Assembly: GCF_018141165.1 (NCBI RefSeq)
Contig: NZ_CP058557.1
Location: 558,001-622,000 of the forward strand
Reading direction: 5' to 3'
Origin: Alkaliphilus sp. B6464
GTDB lineage: Bacteria > Bacillota > Clostridia > Peptostreptococcales > Natronincolaceae
Length of the DNA: 64,000 nucleotides
This document shows, in pieces, positions 8,330 through 24,918 of the stretch (within the stretch, counting starts at the first letter, position 1; every line of letters starts with the position of its first letter). A program made the position numbers and the translations under genes. The notes below the pieces were generated by a model. The model was not told where the DNA came from. It worked only from the letters and a program-made list of their open reading frames with translations, and did no database searches.

Positions 8330-9748
8330 TTATCTCCTTCCACTAAAAACAGATTTAATTAGATTTTTAGTATTATTTAGTGCTATGGTTCCAATACTTC
8401 TGTTTTTCATCAATATTTCTTCTAATGAACTAACTAACTTATCTAATTGCTCATATGTAACCGTTAAAGGTGGTTCAATTCTAATTACATTCGGATTATT
8501 CAAAGTATAAGCAGTAATAATATTATAATTATTAATTAACTCACTAGCTACTATGCCTCCAGTATATTCATCAACTAATTCTCTTGTATTGTTAGTAATT
8601 ACTCGATCCATTAGAGGTATATTTATAGTGTCAAACTCCAATCCAATCATTAGACCTCTTCCTCTTACTTCCTTTAATAAAGGATACTTATCCTTTAATC
8701 TTAGTAACTTACTAATTATATAATTTCCTTTTTCCAAAGCTTCGTTTTCTAAGTTATTCTCCGCAATAAATTCTATAGTAGAAATACCTGCTGCCGATGC
8801 CCATGTATTGCCACCAAATGTGGAAGTATGGAGCAAACATCTATCCATAGTTCCATATCCTCTCTTCCATACATCCTCATTCGCGATATAGGCTCCTATT
8901 GGGATAATACCTCCTCCTAAAGACTTGGCCATACACATAATATCTGGTACCATCCCTTCGGCCTCACATGCAAACCAGTATCCTGTTCTTCCAAAGCCCG
9001 TTTGTATTTCATCTGCAATTAAGAGCACGCCATATTGTGAGCAAATATCTTTTGCCTTTCTTAAGTATCCAATTGGCGGAACAATAATTCCACCCTCTCC
9101 TTGTATAGGCTCGACAATAAATGCTGCTATATCATCATATTTTTCTAATACAAGTTTAAGTTCATTAATATCTCCATAAGATACCTCTACTGCCAATGGA
9201 ACCATCGGACCAAAGTACTTTTTATATTTATTTCTTCCAGTAACAGATAAAGCTCCCATTGATTTACCATGAAATGCCCCTTTACAATAAATAATCCTAG
9301 ATTTTTCAGTTGCAATCTTAGCTAATTTTAATGCTCCTTCTACAGCCTCCGCACCACTATTGCAGAAAAAAGTATACTTTAAATCTCCGGGTGTTATCTT
9401 AGCTAGATTTCGTGCTAAAACACTTGGTAAGCTATGCATTCCAGATTGTAATAAATTGGGTAGATGACTTACACTATTTATGGCATTAATTACAGCATCG
9501 TTGTTATGACCAATGTTTAAAGCACCGTAGGCACCAAGAAAATCTAAATATTCTTCTCCATTTTTGTCCCAAACCATCATATCCTTTGCTCTTACAAAAG
9601 TTTTATTAAAACCTAACATTTTTAAAAGTCTAGTTAAATGCAAATTAATATGTTGTCGATAGTTTTCTTCAATATCTTTCTGTTCCAGATTTAAAGCTTC
9701 ATCTAAAGAAATAAGCTCCTTTTCTTTACTCATGACTTCTTGTACCAT
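8330..9748 (-). CDS. Class III PLP-dependent aminotransferase
   Basis: 472 residues, longer than most omega-aminotransferases because of an N-terminal helix-rich extension of about 40 residues. Fold type I motifs: FFCNSGAEAVEGALKLA near 127-143, IADEIQTGFGRTG with the PLP-ring aspartate D246, and the Schiff-base lysine K275 in MCMAKSLGGG. Start ATG 9748 with AAGGGGTG before it. The gene is directly followed by the acyl-ACP-reductase-like gene and probably shares its transcript. A plausible joint role is amination of an aldehyde or formation of one from an amine; putrescine/ornithine-type activity remains an alternative. Confidence 0.9.
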   Translation of the reverse strand: MVQEVMSKEKELISLDEALNLEQKDIEENYRQHINLHLTRLLKMLGFNKTFVRAKDMMVWDKNGEEYLDFLGAYGALNIGHNNDAVINAINSVSHLPNLLQSGMHSLPSVLARNLAKITPGDLKYTFFCNSGAEAVEGALKLAKIATEKSRIIYCKGAFHGKSMGALSVTGRNKYKKYFGPMVPLAVEVSYGDINELKLVLEKYDDIAAFIVEPIQGEGGIIVPPIGYLRKAKDICSQYGVLLIADEIQTGFGRTGYWFACEAEGMVPDIMCMAKSLGGGIIPIGAYIANEDVWKRGYGTMDRCLLHTSTFGGNTWASAAGISTIEFIAENNLENEALEKGNYIISKLLRLKDKYPLLKEVRGRGLMIGLEFDTINIPLMDRVITNNTRELVDEYTGGIVASELINNYNIITAYTLNNPNVIRIEPPLTVTYEQLDKLVSSLEEILMKNRSIGTIALNNTKNLIKSVFSGRR

Positions 9749-9824
9749 AAGCTACACCCCTTATAATATATTTATTTGTATATTTAATGAGTTTTTCCAG
9801 CTTATGGTTTTTCTATTCCATATA

Positions 9825-9856
9825 ATAAAAAAACAAGAGATAATATTATCTCTTGT
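9825..9856 (-). terminator. Terminator of the rrn1/tRNA unit
   Basis: Perfect 24-bp palindrome (9833-9856) followed on the minus strand by TTTTTTTATTAT, ten bases behind the last tRNA gene of the array. Confidence 0.92.
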
Positions 9857-9865
9857 CAATAGTTT

Positions 9866-9954
9866 TGGCGGAAAGGGTGGGATTCGAACCCACGGCCCCT
9901 TTTGGAGTCACTGATTTTCGAGATCAGCTCCTTCGACCACTCGGACACCTTTCC
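9866..9954 (-). tRNA. tRNA-Ser(CGA)
   Basis: Cloverleaf with long variable arm, anticodon loop CTCGAAA, CCA encoded. Last gene of the rrn1 array. Confidence 0.96.
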
Positions 9955-10036
9955 ATTATTAAATTTAATAAAGCTGGCAGCAAGACTTTCCTTGTTTTAA
10001 GGTAAGTTCTACTCCAGCTTTATCTATATATTATTT

Positions 10037-10111
10037 TGGTGACCCCTAGGGGAATCGAACCCCTGTTACCGCCGTGAAAGGGCGGTGTCTTGACCGCTTG
10101 ACCAAGGGGCC
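10037..10111 (-). tRNA. tRNA-Glu(TTC)
   Basis: Anticodon loop CTTTCAC in stem CCGCC/GGCGG, CCA encoded. Identical copies at 16739 and 24641. Confidence 0.97.
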
Positions 10112-10115
10112 AAAA

Positions 10116-10191
<76 letters not shown>

Positions 10192-10197
10192 ATATGT

Positions 10198-10255
10198 TTC
10201 AATCATCTAAATCTTTGATTTAGTTTGATTGGAATACTCAGCATTAGCTGAGTTT
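10198..10255. repeat. Two-hairpin spacer element, copy 1
   Basis: Consists of an outer hairpin (TTCAATCA...TGATTGGA around an AAATC/GATTT core) and a second hairpin (ACTCAGC/GCTGAGT). The same pair recurs in other rRNA/tRNA spacers in this window. Confidence 0.75.
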
Positions 10256-10266
10256 CATTTTAAAAA

Positions 10267-10356
10267 TGGTGCCGAAGACCGGAATCGAACCGGTACGATC
10301 TTGAAGGACCGCAGGATTTTAAGTCCTGTGCGTCTGCCAGTTCCGCCACTTCGGCA
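10267..10356 (-). tRNA. tRNA-Leu(TAA)
   Basis: Long variable arm, anticodon loop CTTAAAA in stem CAGGA/TCCTG, CCA encoded. Confidence 0.97.
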
Positions 10357-10362
10357 CACTTA

Positions 10363-10437
10363 TGGCTCCAGAGAGAGGACTCGAACCTCCAACCTACCGG
10401 TTAACAGCCGGGTGCTCCACCATTGAGCTACTCTGGA
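10363..10437 (-). tRNA. tRNA-Asn(GTT)
   Basis: Anticodon loop CTGTTAA, acceptor TCCAGAG/CTCTGGA, CCA encoded. Directly behind 5S rRNA in all three operons. Confidence 0.96.
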
Positions 10438-10442
10438 ACATA

Positions 10443-10560
10443 ATATCGCAGCGACCTACTCTCCCAGGCAGCTTCCCGCCAAGTACCATCAGCGCTGAAG
10501 GGCTTAACTACTGTGTTCGGTATGGGAACAGGTGTGACCCCTTCGCTATTGCCACGATAT
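10443..10560 (-). rRNA. rrf: 5S ribosomal RNA, rrn1
   Basis: Terminal stem ATATCG/CGATAT and the conserved CCGAACACAGTAGTTAAG and TACTTGGCGGGA segments. About 118 nt; ends estimated from the terminal helix. Confidence 0.96.
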
Positions 10561-10620
10561 TGCAATCACCCAAATCTTTGATTTGGTGTGAATGGAGTAC
10601 TCAGCGTTAGCCGAGTTTCC
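10561..10620. repeat. Two-hairpin spacer element, copy 2
   Basis: Same hairpin pair as at 10198, in the 23S-5S spacer. The rest of this spacer (10621-10731) holds an inverted repeat (AATCAAGTTG/CAACTGGATT), probably part of the 23S processing stem. Confidence 0.7.
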
Positions 10621-10731
10621 TTCAAATTAAAATCAAGTTGTATTTCAACTGGATTTTAATCATACCACTTTAATAAGTAATATGTCAAGAGAAAATTATT
10701 CCCTCAAAACTATACAATGTTAGAATATATT

Positions 10732-13668
<2,937 letters not shown>

Positions 13669-13819
13669 AAGCTATTCGCAGTTTCGCATTACAAATTTGT
13701 TTACTCCCTTACGGTCGCACAAATTTGATGCTCATTGCGTTTGACCTACCTTCGACTTGCTTTGCAAATCCGGTTAGGTCATAATCTAACATTGTGTAGT
13801 TTTCAAGGAACTATTTTAG

Positions 13820-13896
<77 letters not shown>

Positions 13897-13902
13897 TGAT
13901 GC

Positions 13903-14018
13903 TTCAATCTCCCAAATCTTCAATTTAGCGTGATTGGAGTACTTTTAGCACTTGAATTTTTAAGTTTAAGCTTAAAAATGAGTGTGATAGACGACTTTCG
14001 GCAATAGCCGAGTTTCAT
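13903..14018. repeat. Expanded two-hairpin spacer element, copy 3
   Basis: First hairpin (TTCAATCTCCCAAATC...GATTGGAGTACT) and last hairpin (CGGCAATAGCCGAGTTTC) are separated here by an inserted stem TTTTTAAGTTTAAGCTTAAAAA. 16S-23S spacer of rrn1. Confidence 0.6.
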
Positions 14019-14065
14019 CTTGAAAGACAAGAAGTCTCTCAAAACTAAACAGTATAGATTGCCAA

Positions 14066-15607
<1,542 letters not shown>

Positions 15608-15726
15608 TTTCTGGGTACCATCTTTTAAAGATGGATTTATTATTTGCTGGCTTAATCTATACTGTTTAGTTTTCAAAGACCTCTTCAAGGGCTTGTGCCC
15701 CCTCGCCTTGTTTCGGCGACTTATTT

Positions 15727-15755
15727 AATATATCACATCTGAAATATTATGTCAA
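15727..15755 (-). promoter_or_regulatory. rrn1 promoter
   Basis: Perfect -35 TTGACA (15750-15755), 17-base spacer, -10 TATATT (15727-15732). The leader between it and 16S contains a boxA-like TCTTTGAAAACT (near 15670-15681). Confidence 0.93.
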
Positions 15756-15873
15756 CGTTTTTTTAATTTATTTTCAAACTTTTAAATTCCAACTATATAA
15801 CTACTTTTTACTATGACAACCTTTGAAATATAGATATACTATATAAAATAAAAAGATAATTATAATTTTAGTG

Positions 15874-15908
15874 AAAATAAAAAAAGAGACTTGTATCATT
15901 CAATCTCT
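15874..15908 (-). terminator. Terminator of the rrn2 tRNA array
   Basis: Stem AGAGATTG/CAAGTCTCT (15885-15908) followed on the minus strand by TTTTTTTATTTT, just behind tRNA-Phe and before the rrn1 promoter. Confidence 0.85.
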
Positions 15909-15912
15909 TCAT

Positions 15913-15988
15913 TGGTGCCCAGAGGCGGAATCGAACCACCGACACGGGGATTTTCAGTCCCCTGCTCTACCGACTGAGCTATCTGGGC
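15913..15988 (-). tRNA. tRNA-Phe(GAA)
   Basis: Anticodon loop CTGAAAA in stem GGGGA/TCCCC, CCA encoded. Last gene of the rrn2 array. Confidence 0.97.
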
Positions 15989-16004
15989 CTGTTTATTATT
16001 TAAA

Positions 16005-16081
<77 letters not shown>

Positions 16082-16091
16082 ATAAATAAAT

Positions 16092-16166
16092 TGGAGCGGA
16101 AGACGGGACTCGAACCCGCGACCCTCGCCTTGGCAAGGCGATGCTCTACCACTGAGCCACTTCCGC
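16092..16166 (-). tRNA. tRNA-Gly(GCC)
   Basis: Anticodon loop TTGCCAA in stem CGCC/GGCG, CCA encoded. Confidence 0.97.
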
Positions 16167-16169
16167 ATG

Positions 16170-16230
16170 CTTCAATCACCCAAATTAAAAATTTGGTGTG
16201 AGTGGAGTACTCAGCACTAACTGAGTTTCC
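16170..16230. repeat. Two-hairpin spacer element, copy 4
   Basis: Hairpin CAATCACCCAAATT/AATTTGGTGTGAGTG followed by ACTCAGC/CTGAGT, between tRNA-Gly and tRNA-Leu. Confidence 0.75.
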
Positions 16231-16249
16231 TTGAAATATTTTAATATAA

Positions 16250-16332
16250 TGGTGCGGGTGAAGGGAGTCGAACCCCCACGGTTGCCCGCTAGATCCTAAG
16301 TCTAGTGCGTCTGCCAATTCCGCCACACCCGC
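16250..16332 (-). tRNA. tRNA-Leu(TAG)
   Basis: Long variable arm, anticodon loop CTTAGGA in stem CTAGA/TCTAG, CCA encoded. Confidence 0.97.
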
Positions 16333-16344
16333 ATATTAAATTAA

Positions 16345-16429
16345 TGGTGGAGGGAGAAGGATTCGAACCTTCGAAGTCGTTGACAACAGATTTACAGTCT
16401 GCCCCCTTTGGCCGCTCGGGAACCCCTCC
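16345..16429 (-). tRNA. tRNA-Tyr(GTA)
   Basis: Long variable arm, anticodon loop CTGTAAA, CCA encoded. Confidence 0.97.
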
Positions 16430-16439
16430 GTACAAATAA

Positions 16440-16516
16440 TGGAGCTGGTGATGGGATTCGAACCCGCGACCTGCTGATTACAAATCAGCTGCTCTGGCCA
16501 ACTGAGCTACACCAGC
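16440..16516 (-). tRNA. tRNA-Thr(TGT)
   Basis: Anticodon loop TTTGTAA, CCA encoded. Confidence 0.97.
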
Positions 16517-16518
16517 AT

Positions 16519-16553
16519 ACTGTGATTACAGTACTCAGCAAATGCTGAGTTAC
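16519..16553. repeat. Short spacer element (second hairpin)
   Basis: TGTGATTACAGTACTCAGC followed by GCTGAGTTACC: the conserved ACTCAGC/GCTGAGT hairpin without the full first hairpin. Identical copy at 24421-24455. Confidence 0.65.
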
Positions 16554-16574
16554 CTTTTGAAAATATATTAAAAT

Positions 16575-16651
16575 TGGCGACCTGGAAGGGACTCGAACCC
16601 TCGACCTCCAGCGTGACAGGCTGGCATTCTAACCATCTGAACTACCAGGCC
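16575..16651 (-). tRNA. tRNA-Asp(GTC)
   Basis: Anticodon loop CTGTCAC, acceptor GGCCTGG/CCAGGTC, CCA encoded. Confidence 0.97.
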
Positions 16652-16656
16652 AATTT

Positions 16657-16732
16657 TGGTGGGCGCAACAGGACTTGAACCTGTGACCCCCTGCTTGTAA
16701 GGCAGGTGCTCTCCCAGCTGAGCTATGCGCCC
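16657..16732 (-). tRNA. tRNA-Val(TAC)
   Basis: Anticodon loop CTTACAA, CCA encoded. Confidence 0.97.
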
Positions 16733-16738
16733 GAAATT

Positions 16739-16813
16739 TGGTGACCCCTAGGGGAATCGAACCCCTGTTACCGCCGTGAAAGGGCGGTGTCTTGACCGCT
16801 TGACCAAGGGGCC
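16739..16813 (-). tRNA. tRNA-Glu(TTC)
   Basis: Same sequence as 10037-10111. Confidence 0.97.
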
Positions 16814-16817
16814 AAAA

Positions 16818-16894
16818 TGGTTGCGGGGACAGGACTTGAACCTGTGACCTTCGGGTTATGAACCGAACGCTCTAGCCAACTAAGCTATGCCGCC
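16818..16894 (-). pseudogene. Chimeric tRNA-Met (elongator 5' half, initiator 3' half)
   Basis: The 5' part GGCGGCATAGCTTAGTTGGC up to the anticodon CAT is that of the elongator tRNA-Met found complete at 23147-23223. From the anticodon on, the sequence is that of initiator fMet (CATAACCCGAAGG...CCCCGCAACCA). The acceptor stem therefore mismatches at 1:72, 6:67 and 7:66, and the anticodon stem at 29:41. It sits as an extra 81-base unit between Glu and fMet compared with the rrn1 array. Probably non-functional or weakly functional; a mixed-function tRNA is less likely. Confidence 0.88.
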
Positions 16895-16898
16895 AAAA

Positions 16899-16974
<76 letters not shown>

Positions 16975-16980
16975 ATATGT

Positions 16981-17038
16981 TTCAATCATCTAAATCTTTG
17001 ATTTAGTTTGATTGGAATACTCAGCATTAGCTGAGTTT
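16981..17038. repeat. Two-hairpin spacer element, copy 5
   Basis: Duplicate of the element at 10198-10255 in the same position between fMet and Leu. Confidence 0.75.
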
Positions 17039-17049
17039 CATTTTAAAAA

Positions 17050-17139
17050 TGGTGCCGAAGACCGGAATCGAACCGGTACGATCTTGAAGGACCGCAGGAT
17101 TTTAAGTCCTGTGCGTCTGCCAGTTCCGCCACTTCGGCA
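17050..17139 (-). tRNA. tRNA-Leu(TAA)
   Basis: Same sequence as 10267-10356. Confidence 0.97.
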
Positions 17140-17145
17140 CACTTA

Positions 17146-17220
17146 TGGCTCCAGAGAGAGGACTCGAACCTCCAACCTACCGGTTAACAGCCGGGTGCTC
17201 CACCATTGAGCTACTCTGGA
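17146..17220 (-). tRNA. tRNA-Asn(GTT)
   Basis: Same sequence as 10363-10437. Confidence 0.96.
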
Positions 17221-17225
17221 ACATA

Positions 17226-17343
17226 ATATCGCAGCGACCTACTCTCCCAGGCAGCTTCCCGCCAAGTACCATCAGCGCTGAAGGGCTTAACTACTGTGTT
17301 CGGTATGGGAACAGGTGTGACCCCTTCGCTATTGCCACGATAT
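17226..17343 (-). rRNA. rrf: 5S ribosomal RNA, rrn2
   Basis: Same sequence as the rrn1 5S gene, displaced by 6783 bases. Confidence 0.96.
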
Positions 17344-17403
17344 TGCAATCACCCAAATCTTTGATTTGGTGTGAATGGAGTACTCAGCGTTAGCCGAGTT
17401 TCC
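17344..17403. repeat. Two-hairpin spacer element, copy 6
   Basis: Same as 10561-10620, in the 23S-5S spacer of rrn2. Confidence 0.7.
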
Positions 17404-17514
17404 TTCAAATTAAAATCAAGTTGTATTTCAACTGGATTTTAATCATACCACTTTAATAAGTAATATGTCAAGAGAAAATTATTCCCTCAAAACTATACAA
17501 TGTTAGAATATATT

Positions 17515-20451
<2,937 letters not shown>

Positions 20452-20670
20452 AAGCTATTCGCAGTTTCGCATTCTAAATTTGTTTACTCCCTTACGGTCG
20501 CACAAATTTGATGCTCATTGCGTTTGACCTACCTTCGATTTGTTTCACAAATCGGGTTAGGTCATAATCTAACATTGTGTAGTTTTCAAGGAACTATTTA
20601 ACCGTCTTTAAGACGGAATAATATAATACCAAATAAAATGTTTTATGTCAACCTTTAAATTGGTATTCTA

Positions 20671-20746
20671 TGGTGGAGACGAGGAGAGTCGAACTCCTGA
20701 CCCCCTGCTTGCAAGGCAGGTGCTCTCCCAACTGAGCTACGCCCCC
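20671..20746 (-). tRNA. tRNA-Ala(TGC) in the 16S-23S spacer
   Basis: Anticodon loop CTTGCAA in stem CTGC/GCAG, CCA encoded. Same gene in rrn3. Confidence 0.97.
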
Positions 20747-20797
20747 ATGTATTGAAAGACAAGAAGTCCCTCAAAACTAGACAGTATAGATTGCCAA

Positions 20798-22339
<1,542 letters not shown>

Positions 22340-22459
22340 TTTCTGGGTACCATCTTTTAAAGATGGATTTATTATTTGCTGGCTTAATCTATACTGTTTA
22401 GTTTTCAAAGACCTCTTCAAGGGCTTATGCCCCATCGCCTTGTTGCGGCGACTTTGTTT

Positions 22460-22488
22460 AATATATCATATCTAAAATATTATGTCAA
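22460..22488 (-). promoter_or_regulatory. rrn2 promoter
   Basis: TTGACA (22483-22488), 17-base spacer, TATATT (22460-22465). No terminator hairpin is visible between it and the tRNA-Lys gene at 22542, so read-through from the rrn3 array is possible. Confidence 0.92.
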
Positions 22489-22541
22489 TATTTTTTTCGT
22501 ATCTTGTTTTTAAAACTTTACTAAAAATGTTTTATGAAAAA

Positions 22542-22617
22542 TGGTGACCCATCCGCGACTCGAACGCGGGACACCCTGATTAAAAGTCAGGTGCTCTACC
22601 GACTGAGCTAATGGGTC
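22542..22617 (-). tRNA. tRNA-Lys(TTT)
   Basis: Anticodon loop CTTTTAA, CCA encoded. Last gene of the 24-tRNA array behind rrn3. Confidence 0.97.
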
Positions 22618-22676
22618 AAATATTTTAATCACTCAAACCCCTAAACTGATATGAGCAAAATAATACAAGTTTTCAA

Positions 22677-22750
22677 TGGAGCGGGTGAAGGGAATCGAAC
22701 CCTCGCGATCAGCTTGGAAGGCTGACGTTCTACCATTGAACTACACCCGC
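22677..22750 (-). tRNA. tRNA-Gly(TCC)
   Basis: Anticodon loop CTTCCAA, CCA encoded. Confidence 0.97.
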
Positions 22751-22762
22751 ATATTAAATTAA

Positions 22763-22847
22763 TGGTGGAGGGAGAAGGATTCGAACCTTCGAAGTCGTTG
22801 ACAACAGATTTACAGTCTGCCCCCTTTGGCCGCTCGGGAACCCCTCC
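22763..22847 (-). tRNA. tRNA-Tyr(GTA)
   Basis: Same sequence as 16345-16429. Confidence 0.97.
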
Positions 22848-22857
22848 GTACAAATAA

Positions 22858-22934
22858 TGGAGCTGGTGATGGGATTCGAACCCGCGACCTGCTGATTACA
22901 AATCAGCTGCTCTGGCCAACTGAGCTACACCAGC
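22858..22934 (-). tRNA. tRNA-Thr(TGT)
   Basis: Same sequence as 16440-16516. Confidence 0.97.
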
Positions 22935-22969
22935 ATGAATATTTGCTATTTAATGTATTATATTGAAAT

Positions 22970-23046
22970 TGGCGATCCGGAAGGGACTCGAACCCTCGAC
23001 CTCCAGCGTGACAGGCTGGCATTCTAACCAACTGAACTACCGGACC
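22970..23046 (-). tRNA. tRNA-Asp(GTC), acceptor variant
   Basis: Anticodon GTC. The acceptor is GGTCCGG/CCGGATC, against GGCCTGG/CCAGGTC in the other two Asp genes: paired, compensatory changes. Confidence 0.96.
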
Positions 23047-23051
23047 AAATT

Positions 23052-23127
23052 TGGTGGGCGCAACAGGACTTGAACCTGTGACCCCCTGCTTGTAAGGCAG
23101 GTGCTCTCCCAGCTGAGCTATGCGCCC
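23052..23127 (-). tRNA. tRNA-Val(TAC)
   Basis: Same sequence as 16657-16732. Confidence 0.97.
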
Positions 23128-23146
23128 TTATAGATAAGATTAAACA

Positions 23147-23223
23147 TGGTAGCGGCAACAGGAGTCGAACCTGTGACCTTTCGGGTATGAACCGAACGCT
23201 CTAGCCAACTAAGCTATGCCGCC
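23147..23223 (-). tRNA. Elongator tRNA-Met(CAT)
   Basis: Complete acceptor GGCGGCA/TGCCGCT and anticodon stem TTCGG/CCGAA. Only intact elongator Met gene in the window and likely parent of the 5' half of the chimera at 16818. Confidence 0.95.
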
Positions 23224-23227
23224 ATTA

Positions 23228-23303
23228 TGGTGCCCAGAGGCGGAATCGAACCACCGACACGGGGATTTTCAGTCCCCTGCTCTACCGACTGAGCTATCTG
23301 GGC
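23228..23303 (-). tRNA. tRNA-Phe(GAA)
   Basis: Same sequence as 15913-15988. Confidence 0.97.
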
Positions 23304-23316
23304 TTGTACAATCAAA

Positions 23317-23393
<77 letters not shown>

Positions 23394-23398
23394 ACAAT

Positions 23399-23474
23399 TG
23401 GTCCGGGTGGAGGGATTCGAACCCCCGGCCCCATGGTCCCAAACCATGTGCGCTACCAAACTGCGCTACACCCG
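23399..23474 (-). tRNA. tRNA-Pro(TGG)
   Basis: Anticodon loop TTTGGGA, CCA encoded. Duplicate at 23691. Confidence 0.97.
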
Positions 23475-23479
23475 GAAAC

Positions 23480-23555
23480 TGGCAGGGGTGGCAGGACTTG
23501 AACCCACGACACGTGGTTTTGGAGACCACTGTTCTACCAACTGAACTACACCCCT
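23480..23555 (-). tRNA. tRNA-Trp(CCA)
   Basis: Anticodon loop CTCCAAA in stem GTGGT/ACCAC, CCA end encoded. Confidence 0.97.
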
Positions 23556-23588
23556 ATATTTACACATTACTTTAAATTATTTTTAAAA

Positions 23589-23665
23589 TGGTGGGCCTTC
23601 AGGGACTCGAACCCCGGACCTGCCGGTTATGAGCCGGATGCTCTGACCAACTGAGCTAAAGGCCC
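23589..23665 (-). tRNA. tRNA-Ile2(CAT), probable TilS substrate
   Basis: Anticodon CAT, but GGGCCTTTAGCTCAGTTGG and stem CCGG-CTCATAA-CCGG resemble the Bacillus lysidine-containing tRNA-Ile2, not Met. It would read AUA after C34 modification. Confidence 0.85.
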
Positions 23666-23690
23666 TCATTTTTTTAGTATTTTATATAAC

Positions 23691-23766
23691 TGGTCCGGGT
23701 GGAGGGATTCGAACCCCCGGCCCCATGGTCCCAAACCATGTGCGCTACCAAACTGCGCTACACCCG
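23691..23766 (-). tRNA. tRNA-Pro(TGG)
   Basis: Same sequence as 23399-23474. Confidence 0.97.
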
Positions 23767-23776
23767 GAAAGTATAA

Positions 23777-23868
23777 TGGCGGAGAAGGCGGGATTCGAAC
23801 CCGCGCGCCACTTACGCGACCTAACGGTTTAGCAAACCGTCCTCTTCAGCCTACTTGAGTACTTCTCC
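23777..23868 (-). tRNA. tRNA-Ser(GCT)
   Basis: Long variable arm, anticodon loop TTGCTAA in stem ACGGT/ACCGT, CCA encoded. Confidence 0.97.
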
Positions 23869-23920
23869 ATTTTTAGAATACCTATATTATACACCCATTT
23901 TATATATAATGCAATAATAA

Positions 23921-24009
23921 TGGCGGAGAGGGTGGGATTCGAACCCACGGCCCCTTGCGGAGTCACTGGTTTTCAAGACCAGCTCCTTAAACCACTCGGA
24001 CACCTCTCC
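23921..24009 (-). tRNA. tRNA-Ser(TGA)
   Basis: Long variable arm, anticodon loop CTTGAAA, CCA encoded. Confidence 0.97.
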
Positions 24010-24017
24010 TTGATTGT

Positions 24018-24093
24018 TGGTGACCCATCCGCGACTCGAACGCGGGACACCCTGATTAAAAGTCAGGTGCTCTACCGACTGAGCTAATGGGTC
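24018..24093 (-). tRNA. tRNA-Lys(TTT)
   Basis: Same sequence as 22542-22617. Confidence 0.97.
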
Positions 24094-24097
24094 AAAA

Positions 24098-24174
24098 TGG
24101 CTGGGATAGCAGGACTCGAACCTGCGGAATGACGGAGTCAAAGTCCGTTGCCTTACCGACTTGGCTATATCCCA
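24098..24174 (-). tRNA. tRNA-Gln(TTG)
   Basis: Anticodon loop CTTTGAC in stem CGGA/TCCG, CCA encoded. Confidence 0.96.
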
Positions 24175-24177
24175 TTA

Positions 24178-24254
24178 TGGCGTACCTACAGGGATTCGAA
24201 CCCCGGACACATGGCTTAGAAGGCCATTGCTCTATCCTGCTGAGCTATAGGTAC
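24178..24254 (-). tRNA. tRNA-Arg(TCT)
   Basis: Anticodon loop CTTCTAA in stem TGGC/GCCA, CCA encoded. Confidence 0.97.
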
Positions 24255-24262
24255 ATGTTTAA

Positions 24263-24336
24263 TGGAGCGGGTGAAGGGAATCGAACCCTCGCGATCAGCT
24301 TGGAAGGCTGACGTTCTACCATTGAACTACACCCGC
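24263..24336 (-). tRNA. tRNA-Gly(TCC)
   Basis: Same sequence as 22677-22750. Confidence 0.97.
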
Positions 24337-24341
24337 ATATA

Positions 24342-24418
24342 TGGAGCTGGTGATGGGATTCGAACCCGCGACCTGCTGATTACAAATCAGCTGCTCTGGC
24401 CAACTGAGCTACACCAGC
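24342..24418 (-). tRNA. tRNA-Thr(TGT)
   Basis: Third copy of the Thr(TGT) gene. Confidence 0.97.
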
Positions 24419-24420
24419 AT

Positions 24421-24455
24421 ACTGTGATTACAGTACTCAGCAAATGCTGAGTTAC
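24421..24455. repeat. Short spacer element (second hairpin)
   Basis: Same as 16519-16553, between the same tRNA pair (Thr and Asp). Confidence 0.65.
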
Positions 24456-24476
24456 CTTTTAAAAATATATTAAAAT

Positions 24477-24553
24477 TGGCGACCTGGAAGGGACTCGAAC
24501 CCTCGACCTCCAGCGTGACAGGCTGGCATTCTAACCATCTGAACTACCAGGCC
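24477..24553 (-). tRNA. tRNA-Asp(GTC)
   Basis: Same sequence as 16575-16651. Confidence 0.97.
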
Positions 24554-24558
24554 AATTT

Positions 24559-24634
24559 TGGTGGGCGCAACAGGACTTGAACCTGTGACCCCCTGCTTGT
24601 AAGGCAGGTGCTCTCCCAGCTGAGCTATGCGCCC
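24559..24634 (-). tRNA. tRNA-Val(TAC)
   Basis: Third copy of the Val(TAC) gene. Confidence 0.97.
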
Positions 24635-24640
24635 AAAATT

Positions 24641-24715
24641 TGGTGACCCCTAGGGGAATCGAACCCCTGTTACCGCCGTGAAAGGGCGGTGTCTTGACCG
24701 CTTGACCAAGGGGCC
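24641..24715 (-). tRNA. tRNA-Glu(TTC)
   Basis: Third copy of the Glu(TTC) gene. Here Glu is directly beside Asn; the fMet-Leu block of the other arrays is missing. Confidence 0.97.
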
Positions 24716-24720
24716 AAAGT

Positions 24721-24795
24721 TGGCTCCAGAGAGAGGACTCGAACCTCCAACCTACCGGTTAACAGCCGGGTGCTCCACCATTGAGCTACTCTGGA
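24721..24795 (-). tRNA. tRNA-Asn(GTT)
   Basis: Third copy of the Asn gene, directly behind 5S of rrn3. Confidence 0.96.
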
Positions 24796-24800
24796 ACATA

Positions 24801-24918
24801 ATATCGCAGCGACCTACTCTCCCAGGCAGCTTCCCGCCAAGTACCATCAGCGCTGAAGGGCTTAACTACTGTGTTCGGTATGGGAACAGGTGTGACCCCT
24901 TCGCTATTGCCACGATAT
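24801..24918 (-). rRNA. rrf: 5S ribosomal RNA, rrn3
   Basis: Same sequence as the other two 5S genes. Confidence 0.96.

Noticed and set aside
10229-10610. Frames across tRNA clusters (also near 15871-16326, 17012-17393, 22641-24450)
   Set aside because: They read tRNA and 5S sequence; recurring peptides such as 'GLEPPT' are the well-known artefact of tRNA T-arms.
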